Positions 14,201 to 25,717 of a DNA stretch of 64,000 nucleotides are shown here, piece after piece. The position numbers were made by a program, and so were the translations under genes. The notes below the pieces were generated by a model, which worked only from the letters and a program-made list of their open reading frames with translations, was not told where the DNA came from and did not search any database. Every line of letters starts with the position of its first letter. Within the stretch, counting starts at the first letter, position 1. Source of the stretch: Liriodendron chinense (taxonomy: Eukaryota > Streptophyta > Magnoliopsida > Magnoliales > Magnoliaceae); NCBI GenBank assembly GCA_003013855.2, contig ML058469.1, positions 4,154,001 to 4,218,000 of the forward strand, written 5' to 3'.

Positions 14201-17200
14201 AGTATTCATGAACACATAATGAAAAATAGGATTTCTAACAAAGCTTATATAATCCACGTTTGGAGAAAGTGCACTAAAGTGCCTAAACAATAAAAAAGAC
14301 AAAACAAAATAATGCCTAAAACAATGTCCACGCGCGCAGTCGGACCGTCTGATGAAACTATCGGACGGTCTGACTGTGTTTTGTTAGAAAGTCCGACAGA
14401 GCCATCAGACCGTCCAACAGAACCCAAAAGTCTACTGGTTATGTCTGTTGGTCCTGCTCCTTGCTCCTCTGCTATGCTCCTACTACTCTACTCCTCTCAC
14501 GTGCTCCTTGCATGCTCCTCAAATGTCATCGAACCACAACGAGATGGGCGCGACACGTCTCCTATGCTAGTACACTCGAGAAAAGAAACGTGATAGTCTG
14601 ATGTCCCCATCATAGTGTCAACTACAAGACCAGGCATCTAAAGAACTCAACCTAAAATCTTATAGTATGTACACATGGCTATGTATATGATATCTGAATT
14701 TTTTATTGCAAAAAATTTTAACATTTTTTAATTTGTAAATACTATCTATAGTTTTTAATTATAATATTCGTAAGTTGAATGAAAAAATGACTATTTTCTC
14801 ACCAAAACACATATCAACCCATTTAAATAGCCCTAAACAATAAGAAGAAGAAGAAGAAGAAAAAACAAATTACCAGACCTAAACTCCTTTGACACTAGGT
14901 ATGCAGGTTTGAGGCCCACTGTGATAGCCTGCTCACATAAGCTTCAAACAATTACCCAAAACCCATGGTTACCCTAAGGTTCCCAACCCTCCTGTCTTGG
15001 AAGAGCTTGTCCTCGAGTTAGGATTTTGTATGCCTTCACCTCCATGAATCATCCATTTGAGGTGCTTTACTTTGGGCTCAACAAAATTTGATGATGAAAG
15101 CCCAACTATTACATTGGCATGAGCTCCACAGGACTCCATAGTATTTTACCCCACCCTTTTCATGTCTTCTCATGGACCAAATTCGCTAATTATCTTTCTT
15201 TTCACCTCTAAACCTCAAACTTTATGCCCTGAACTGTAGAACAATCAATGAGACCATTTGGAAATTGTAAATCCACCTATTGATCCATCAATGAATCTAC
15301 ATCCATTGTTTGAAGTATCCCCGATATTATCTCTATCTCCAGCTCAGCAATACCGATAACATTGGTAGCAATACCAATAACACCGGTAGTATAAAAAATT
15401 CCAGGTATTGGCGATGTATCGCTAAGTATCACCAATAGTGGCATGCATCCATCTCCAGAATGTCACACATAACATCATTCATAATTCCTAGCCAAGAAAA
15501 TAACAAAACATCATTTAGAAACAATTGTCCCTCCACCTTCCCTCATCCACACAATTTTATACAGGCATCGATGCATCTTTGTTGGTAGCCGGTCAAGAAT
15601 AACTTGAATTGAGAGACAAGATTCTCACAACTCCCACTATTGACGATCACTTCATCAGACCAATCCTTTCGCAGTGCAATATAACCAAAATATGTTCTTA
15701 TGCTAAGAAATGTGTTGATTTAGGAAAGACAACAACATGGGTCAGTGACTTAGCATGGGAGTTGAAGCATGTCATGCAAGTGAAATTACGCTTCCCAAAT
15801 GCACAACTTGTGGACAACTCCACATCAGACCCCTAATCACCATAAATACAAACCCCTAGGGAAATGTATTTTCACTGAAAAAGAAAAAGCAGTTTCCACC
15901 TAGAAATGACTTGACCACACTTTTTTCAAAGGGATATAAAATCTCATATCTTGTTTCACTATTTCTAATTGCAAAATGATATTTACAACCCCTACTTTGA
16001 CAGATGCAACCCAATGGAGACACATTGCAACAATTAGCATGCCCTTTATTGGAAGAGAAAAGGGGGTGTAAGCAGTGTTCGCATTGTCGACAAATTGACG
16101 ATATTATCGCCGATAATATCGGTGTCACCGGTATCCCAAGTTTTTGTTTCTCTACCAAAAGTCGGCAAAATATCGACGATATTTTCAATATCAACAGAAG
16201 CCACCTCCGTAAATAGGTAAAAAATCGAAAAAGAGGGGAAAAAAAACTTTCATTTCGGTATTTTTATAAAGATCTGAGAGAGATTTTCGTACCTGTTCAA
16301 AACTCGGAAGAATAGGGCATCGATCGAGAGCATTGATAGAGGTAAGAAAAACCTCAAAAAATTAATTTTTTTTCGAATGGAAGATGAATGTTGCAAGATT
16401 CGTGGATTTTGGCGACAAATCTAGGATTTCGGGTGGATTTATACTTAATTTGTGTGCGATTAAGGGTTTTGAAACCCTCCCTAAAAAAACCCCCTTTTTC
16501 GACGAAAAAGCCGCTCGTAAATGAAAGGGTTTTTTTTATTTAAGTCGAGAAGCGAATTACATACCGAGTAACTCCATACGTTTTATCGTACTGAGTAAAC
16601 TCCCATGGGCCTACCGTGAATGTATGCTTTTTATCCACGCCATCCATCCATTTTTCCAACCCATTTAGGGGTTAAACAAATAATTTAAGTATATCCAAAG
16701 CTCAAGTGAACCACACCACAGGAAACAATAAGAATAATGATTTCCACCGTTGAAACCTTCCCAGGGTCCACGATAATGTTTATTTATCATCCAAGTTGTT
16801 TATAGGATCGTACAGACATGGATGAAGGTAAAAGGAAAAAATCACATGGATCTAGAACTTCTGTGGCCCCAAAAAAAATTTCAATGGTAGACATTCAATT
16901 CACACTGTTTCCTGTGGTGTGGTCCACTTGAGCTTTGGATATGCTTCATCTTTGGGATCTAGCCCTAAAATTGTCTGTTAAAAAATGGACGGATTGGATA
17001 AAATACATAAATCACAATGGGCCCCACAGCTAGTAGGCAATGGGCATCCCTACAAAGTCACAGGCGTGCCATTTGTTTCAATCGAGAGCGGATTAGCTAT
17101 TACCCTAGGAACAACTTAGTGGGTGTTACCCTAACTGTGTGGGGCCCATCTTGATGTATTTTTTATATATCCACTCCATCCATCTGTTTTTAAATCTCAT

Positions 17201-20200
17201 TTTAGGACGTAATACCAAACCCTAAGAAGATCCAAGTCTCAGGTGGACCATACCACTAGAAACAATGATGAATTACCATTAAAAGCTTTTTGTGGCCACC
17301 AAAGTTTTAGATCAAGCTGATTTTTATATTTTCCTTTCTAAGGATCTTAATGACATTATCAACAAGTTGGATTGCAAATAAACATTACTAAAAGCTAACA
17401 ATGGGCTCTTTGGAATTTTTAATGGTGGGGCACTCAACAGTTTCTAGTGTTATGGTCCACCTGAGATTTGGATCTGCATAATTTTTGGAACCCCATCCTC
17501 AAATGGGCCGTAGAAATGGATGGCGGCATGGATATATAAAATACCACCCATGTAGGCCACACGGAAGGGGTAACACCCACTAAGATGTTCCCCGAGTAAC
17601 ACCTAATTCGCTCTCGTTTCAATCTGTGGTTAGGTGCCATGTGGGCCACAATGTGAAGCGCCGAGTTCTTCATCAACACTATCCATTTATTTTTCCAGAT
17701 AATTTCAGGGCATGAGCCCAAAAATGAGGTAGATCCGCATGTCAGGTGGACCACACCAAAGGAAACAGTGGTGATTAAATGCCTACCATTAAAAACCTCC
17801 TAAGGCCATTAAAAACTTCCTATAGCCCATTGTAATGTTTTATTTCCATCCAACCTCTTGATTAGGTGACAAAGACTTGGATGAAGCGAAAACATAATTA
17901 CCAACTTGATCAAACATTTTAGTGGCCCCGAAGAAGTTCTTCATGATGGGATTCAATCACTACTGTTTCCTTTAATGTGGTTCACTCGAGATTTTGATCT
18001 ACTTCATTTTCAGGCCCATGTGCTAAAATGATATCATGAAACGGATGAACAGGGTGGATTTCTCACAAGGATGAGAGTGGCCCCACTTGGTCTTAAGCCC
18101 ACCTTTTAATCATGTGGAGATGAAAGATGGCCAGAAAGGTGACTTTTTGAATTCATTTACCTATATATGTCTTGATTATTGTATGCTAGCCAAGGTGTCC
18201 TGTAGCGGTATTGGTAGGGCGTAACGGTGCCCACTATTACCGATATGGATACGGGCCGCATTGGCCGATACACCCCCTGTAATGGTTGAATTTTTATTTT
18301 ATTTTATTTTTTTTGCCAAAAAAATCTTAAAAAATGTGTATTAAATCCAGAAAATTCCAAACATCCCAAATATGCATTCATTTATAATTTTGAACATGTT
18401 TATGGTGGTGAAGCAGTCCACTCTTTGGTGAAAAACTGTATCGGGCTGTCTGATGAATTTACGAAGCTGACAACTTGGAATTAACTGTAAAACTTATAAA
18501 TTCAAATTTCTAACTGTCTAGTACCAATAAAAGGTATATTAGAATAAATGTAACATCAAAGTATTTCAATTTTCACATGTGCTATTATTTTTTATAATTT
18601 ACTTTATATTATTTACATACCTGAGGAGTGAGGATTGAGGAATGAGGACCGAAGACTTGCAAAAAATAATTATAAGACTTCTCCTATCTTAAATTTATGA
18701 TTCTTGTCCTACCAATTTGTCATTCTAAAGTAGAAAAAAAAATTAGTAGAACATGATATACTCCCCTGCAAACACGTTGATTAAAAATTACTTGACTAGT
18801 TGTCACTTGTTAAGGGAGTAATTTTAAACACAAGTTCAACAATGTAAAGTGTACGTTTTCTTAGTGAATGTGTGACCGTGTGGGTAATGGAAAAGACTCA
18901 CCAAACCGAACTTACCATCAAAATGAAAATATGCTTTGTTGTGGTTGTTTAACCTCCACGTCCTCGTCATTATCATCGGGTTGTTGCAGTTGTAGAATAG
19001 TTATTGCATATCCATAATATCTAGTGACGGAGGTAAAGACCAGGTCTACGAAACCCGATGATGACTGATCCTGACTAGGCAAAGATTCTAACCCCAAGTA
19101 AGGATATCCACTAGTGCCCGTCGAATAAACGTGCCCATACTGGTACTCGTATTCAAGCTGTTGAGATTGAGATGAATAACTTGGATTTGGTTCATATGGT
19201 AGATGTGGATCAGCGTGAGGACTACTCCAACATGAAAGTGGCAGAACAGGTTCCCTATAATCCCATTGGACGTAAGAATACCCATAATTCCTCAGATAAT
19301 AGCCAAACGCATGCTGATGTTCCAGATCTGTCAGTGTCGATCGCAGTGCAGGACCTGCAGGTGCACTACTGGAGTCAAGCTCCTCCTGCTGGAGGTATCG
19401 TGACTTAGTACACTCGTAAGTTCAAACCCCCCGGCCCCGCCTACTTCGTCGATGCTCATCAGCCTCGCGATCCGTAGACAGCTGTATGGTGGTATTAGTG
19501 GCCCTGGTGGGTTGAGCAATGCCAAAAGTGGGACCAGCATTAGGTGCATCATCATCATCATCATCATCTGTTTCAGTATCGCTAGAGCTCGCACTCTTCT
19601 GATGACTTTGCATGAAATCCGCCTCCCTTTCTGAGTCCAACACAAATGCATGACTCTCTTGCTGCGCCTTGCGTATTTCTTGGTCTTCAACTTCTATTTC
19701 TTCACTATCCCCTTCTATTTCTTTTTCCCTTGCTTCCAACCAAGGTAGAAGTGGGTCTTCCTCATCATAAATATTGTCCAAGTTTATTGGACAATAATCC
19801 ACATCACCGGCATTGTTGGCGCTAAGCCTCCTTTGATGCATCCACATTCTTAGCCGCATGTTGTAATGCATAAAGACAAGTCTATCTAACGTCCTAGTTT
19901 GTAATCTATTTATATTCTTCGTATAAATAAGTGTAAAAAAACTCCAATTTCTTTCGCAACTAAAGGAAGACGTTGTCTGGCTCAAAATCCTCACTGCAAT
20001 TTTTTGAAGAGCCGGTGCAGTCTCTCTGAAATTTATCCACCATTCGGCGGGTTGCAACCTAGATATTGCATATTGTGCAAGAGCATCTGCAAAGCTACCC
20101 TGGCGACTTCCAAATATATCCAATTCATTCAAAGCCCTTATTTGTGCATCTAAGTCAGGCTCTAATCTATTGATCACATTCTTTAATCTAATACGAACCT

Positions 20201-23200
20201 CATCATCCATAACAAATGATTGGGCATATCTATACCTAGTATTTAGGTAATAACCTGCTGCATGAATATCGTGGTGGAGCTGCTTTGTCCATCTTTTGTC
20301 GATCAAATTCTAGTAAGATTGCCAGCTTGAACAATCAAGTTAAATTGCCAACTTCGCCTTATCCATGGCATTGTAAAGGAAGCCCATCGTAGGTGCTTCA
20401 TCGATTTCAACAAGACGAAGTACCCTCATTAGTGGTTCCATCACCTTCAAAATTTTCTTAACCTTCTTCCAATATTTATTGTCTCTTATGGTGTTTACAA
20501 CATCAACCGGCGTCCCTAATGTCTTCTTCCTATGTTTTGTGTTGAGCCATTGTTGGGAAGCAAACATTTCACTCAACTCTCTCCTATGCTGATACAAACT
20601 CTCTAAAGCTATAAAGTTAGTTGCAAATATAGTCGCTACTGGCCTAAACAACTCTCGTCCCTTCATGAACTTCCTCATTATTGCGACTACGTGATTATGG
20701 TTGTAAATAAATGTTGTCGCTTCTTTTGCTTTTTCAACTATTTCTTTAACATTCTTTCTCTTTCCAATATCTTCCAATATAAGATCAATACAATGTGCAG
20801 CACACGGTGACCAAAATAGATGTGGTTTCTTTAACATCAACATATTTCCTGCAGACCTATATGTTGCTTCATTATCTGTCACAATCTGCACCACATTCTC
20901 CTCCCCAATCTCATCCACTATTTTATCCATCAGGCTAAAAATATATTTAGCATTTTTTATTTCATCTGAGGCATTAATTGACTTGTGGTACACTATTCCC
21001 AAGTGGCAATACACCATGAAGTTGATCATGCTGCGTCTTGTTGGGCCAGTCCAACCATCACACATGATCGTGCATCCTCTGGCTTGCCATATGGGTTTAA
21101 AGGTACTTACGTATACCTTTATATCCGCAAACTCTACGTTTGTCCATTTTCCCCTAATCTCCTTGGCTGTAGGAGCTTTAATTCCTTCGCCTGCTTCTGT
21201 TGCTGCATCAATTACCACCTGCCAATATGGAGAATTGGTCGCATTAGGAGGTATGTTGGCATGTATAAATAACTTTGCTGCTGCCCTACCTAGTTTCTCA
21301 ACAGAAGTTCTACTCCACATTTGTTTTATCTTCTTTTGTTTATTTGATTCTTTCCTAAAGAGGATTGGATCAACAGAGGGTCTCCTAGACACATCTACAT
21401 CTATAGGAGCTACACATGCACATGAACATGTCTCCCGCCGGCTGCTAAACATACGTCTTAATCCACCAAACATACCCCCTCCAACCCCAGTTGCACTTCC
21501 CGTTAGGGCTACAGTTGTACTCCCCTAGCCACTCCCACTCGCACTTGAACAAAACATGCGTCGACGTTCTTCCTCTTCACGAGCATAGCGCACGCTTTCT
21601 CTCCTAGCTATACTCATTTCTCGATCAGAATCTTCCTCAGAATCAATGATATCTTCGCCACGAACGCCCATATATTCTGGACCAAATACCTCCTATCGAG
21701 CCGCATCCACGATATCATCTTTCTTATTCTACACAGCAACTCACTTCCCCTTCAACTCATCTAAATTAGCTTGCATCATGGTCATTATCTCTTTGGGAAC
21801 TCTAGTGTATCCTGCAACTTGACCCTTTCGATGTGCCAAATGTTGTTTAAGTCGTGTAATTTCACCACTTATTACTCTATCACAATAGTTGCATTTTATT
21901 TAGTGCCTTCCACCTACCTACCTTCTGACAATATTCCCATCCAATATCCTCAACTACAGTTCCACTTCCAGTTCCTTGATGGCCAGACCCAGACATTTTT
22001 TAATTAGAGATGGCCTATGTTAGATACTAAGTCTGAGAGTGAATTACTTAGATTTCAAAACTTATAAATGTAATTGTAAATATTAAATACAGCCAATGAA
22101 ATCAAGTACTAAATTCAAATACCAAACCCTACGGGCTACGGCTACGAAGCTCCAAAACGGCAAAACCTTTCAAAAAAATAACAATGTAAACATATTAGTC
22201 ATTAATTTGTAAATATAATCAAATAAAAAAATAGCAAATCATGTGCATAATCTATAAAATGCACATGATTGTATTCTATTATAAGTAACACATGTTATAC
22301 AACCGTTAAACCAGAAAAAAATTTGAAAAAAATGATTTTTCCTAATTTTTAAAATTATTTCGAAATTAATCCGAAATTAAAAAAATACAAAAAAAATAGC
22401 AAATCATGTGCATAATTTGTAAAATGCACATGATTGTGTTCGACTATAAGTAACACATATTATCCAACCTTTAAACCAGAATTTTTTTTGAAAATAATGA
22501 TTTTCCCTAATTTTCAAAATTATTCCTAAATTAATCCGAAATTCAAAAAATACAAAAAAATAGCAAATTATGTGCATAATCTGTAAAATGCACATGATTG
22601 TGTTCTACTATTAGTAACACATGTTATCAAACCTTTAAACCAGATAATTTTTTTTGAAAAAAATGATTTTCCCTAATTTTTAATATTATTCCGAAATTAA
22701 AAATATATATATAAAAAAATAGCAAATTATGTGCATAGTTTGTAAAATCCACATGATTGTATTCTACTATAAGTAACACATGTTATCTAACCTTTAAACC
22801 AGAAAAACTTCTTGAAAAAAATGATTTCCCTAATTTTTAAAATTATTTTGAAATTAATCCGAAATTAAAAAAATACAAAAAAATAGCAAATTATGTGCAT
22901 AATCTGTAAAATGCACATGATTGTGTTCTACTATAAGTAGCACATGTTATCTATCCTTTAAACCAGAAATTTGTTTTTGAAAAAAATGATTTTCCCTAAT
23001 TTTTAAAATTACTCCGAAATTAAAAAAATACAAAAAAAATAGCAAATCATGTGCATAATCTGTAAAATGCACATGATTGTGTTCTACTATAAGTAACACA
23101 TGTTATCCAACCATTAAACCAGAAAAAAAAATAAAAAAAAAATAATAATAATAATAATGATTTTTACTAATTTTTAATATTATTCCGAAAATAGTTCAAA

Positions 23201-25662
23201 ATTAAAAAATATATATAAAAAAATATAAAAATCGGTTGCATAATCTTGAAATGCATATTTTAATATTTTACAATGGTTAGAACATCATATCCAAGTGAAA
23301 AAACAGTGATTAGGGAAAAAAAATGTATAAATACCTATTTTCGAATTTCTTCAGAAAATGGCCCACGGAGCTTCGATTCATCCAAATCATAGAAATTGGT
23401 CGTTTTAATCCTCCAAAATAGACTAAGAATGGTCAGTTTAGCAAAAGAATAGAGTATGAAAGAAATAAGAGAAGAAAAGTGTGAAAAAACAAAAAAAAAC
23501 ATTAAATTTAAAAGAACAAAAAAAACTAGCCGTTTTCTTACCGTTACAGGTGTCCGTTACGGGTGATCGTTACGGTTCAATTTTTTGGGGGTCACCGTTT
23601 TTTACCCCATATCGCAAAACGGATCAGGCCGTTTCTGATACATATCGGCCAATACGTATCCGTTTTGGGATACCTTGATGCTAGCTACATTTGTATTATA
23701 TAAACTCGTTTTGGTTACTATTGGAGTGATTTCTTACGGCAACGCATGCTTTTTGGGCCCCATTAAATGAAAACTTATTATTTAATGCAATCTTTTTGCA
23801 ATATTTTTATTCCTATATATGCAAATGTGTATTTAAGCATTTTCTGAAGTTTCACTGAAAAATTCCACAGTTTTCCTCATGTTTCCCCATTTTCCCCACA
23901 TTTCCAGTTATCGGCGATAACGATAATATATTTGTATCTCCGGCCAGCGAAACTTGAAGCGATACCGACAATGTGAACACTGGGTGTAAGTATGTTCAAA
24001 GTATCTGTATTGCTACAAGTTTTGTTGGCCGGGGATACGGAAACAATATCGATGTTGCCGATAACCAAAAATGCGGGGAAACATTGGAAAAACATGGGGA
24101 AAACGGTGGAAATTTTCAGTGAAACTTTAGTATATGCTAAAATACACATATTTGCATATTTAGGAATTAAAAAAATTGCAAAAAGAAAGTATACATGATA
24201 AGTTTCCATTTAATAGGGGGCTTGAAAGCATGTGTTGTTGTAAGAAATCAATCCAACCATCCCATCAACCCATCTATCCATCTAACCATCCTACCTTCCA
24301 TCCAAACATTCATCAATATTTCAGAATATCAACAACACGATATTCGTCGAGAAATCGTCGACAATTGAAAGGAGACAAAAGAATGTGGTCTCGATATCGC
24401 TCATTTTGCGTTAACAATAATATCATCGACAATTTGATCACTGCATACAACCACGCGCTCATAAAAAAAATTGAAATGGAATTTTTTTTTTTAATAAATA
24501 ATTTTTTGGCGATATTATCAAAATATCACCGATACACTGGTGATACAAGCTAATGCGAGGGCATTGTCGCACCAGGCTCGAGTGGGGTAACCTGTGGAGG
24601 CAGCGACACACTCAGGGTGGGCGGCCCGTGTGAGGTGGGTGGCTCGTGGACTCAAGCCCCTCTCACGTGAGTGGCTCGTGGATTCGAGCCCCACCTGTGG
24701 ACTCGGGTAGCTCGCCTAATACGTACCCATGGACTTGGGGCCCACGAAGGAAGGTTCGGCCGAGGACCTAACCCATGGACTTGGGGCCTGAGCTATGAGA
24801 TAAAGGAATTGATTCGCCACGCTCTATTAGTTCGAGCTTTTAGAGGAAGTAGTTAGTCGTCCTGCATCAAAATGGTATCAGAGCAGCAAGTCTCGTGTTC
24901 GAGACTCCTCACCGGGCGTGATTAATGCGAGGGCACTGTCACACCGGGCTTGAGTAGGGTAACCTGTGGAAGCGGGGACCAGTGTTTTAAATAGCGGTAG
25001 CGTGTTGCATAGCGTTCAACCCTCTGTAGCATGTAGTGTAATAGCGTAGTGTGTAGCATAAGCTACATGATACTTCTATTTTTTAATTTAAAAATAAGAA
25101 TAGCGTTCAACCCTCTATAGCGTGTAGCGTAATAGCATAGTGTGTAGCGTAAGCTACATGATACTTCTATTTTTTAATTTAACAATAAGAAAACTATGAT
25201 AATTAGTAAGGAAAAATAAACAAAAAATATATATAAAAAAATGCCTGATAAATGATTCATTTTTTCAAGTATGTTCAAGCAAGTTATTAATTATTATTTA
25301 TCAAAAGCTAATCCACATATATAAAGTTATAAAAGAAATCAATAATCAAATAATTATCGCATCAAACATTTTCTAAGCAAACCACTTTAATTAATAATGT
25401 CTAATTGAAACCACAAGTCACAACTCACAAGAATGAAAAGAAATAAAAATCCAAGACGTTAAGAGGGGTTTCCGACAACCCTCTTTCAAAGCCCTTTTCC
25501 TTTTTAGTTTTAAAGGCTTCTTAGTGTGTGAATTTCACACCAACTTTAACAAAGGATCACCACCATTATAAATGAAAGTAAACATAAAAAGGTTTGGTTC
25601 TGACTTTACATTTTCAGTTTTTATTTTTTATTTTTTATTTTTATGTTGTGACTTTTACACCA

Positions 25663-25717
<55 letters not shown>

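Larger units (their letters stand above)
18191..23677 (-). mobile_element. Full-length hAT transposon A with perfect 8-bp duplication
   Basis: The ends are CAAGGTGTCCTGTAGCGG and CCGTTTTGGGATACCTTG (inverted). They are flanked by the perfect 8-bp duplication ATGCTAGC at 18183-18190 and 23678-23685. The 5487-bp element carries a broken transposase on the minus strand (19422-21996) and an array of about 162-bp repeats beside it. Subterminal GTAACGG/GATACGG words mark both ends. Three smaller relatives occur in this window at 33688, 37245 and 62445, so this type of element could have mobilised them. Confidence 0.95.
16073..23982. mobile_element. Non-autonomous hAT element B, host of element A
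   Basis: Left end CAGTGTTCGCATTGTCG, right end CGACAATGTGAACACTG (inverted). It is flanked by a perfect 8-bp duplication, GGTGTAAG, at 16065-16072 and 23983-23990. The CAGTG start fits the hAT terminal consensus. Both termini are rich in CGATAT, GCCGATAA and GGTATC words. The interior holds three GGGCCCCAC-type MITE copies and, nested at 18191-23677, a large hAT element. Without that nest B is about 2.4 kb. No transposase of its own is visible. Confidence 0.9.

Noticed and set aside
15609..15836. 75-codon plus-strand frame as a possible small gene
   Set aside because: No recognisable motif, no flanking exons or transposon context; a frame of this length is expected by chance in 64 kb.
20983..21528. 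181-codon plus-strand frame
   Set aside because: It is the antisense shadow of the hAT transposase N-terminal and DUF659 region.
22190..23210. Regularly spaced repeats considered as CRISPR-like
   Set aside because: Units are about 162 bp with near-uniform similarity along the unit, AT-rich, inside a hAT transposon of a plant genome; this is a tandem repeat, not repeat-spacer structure.
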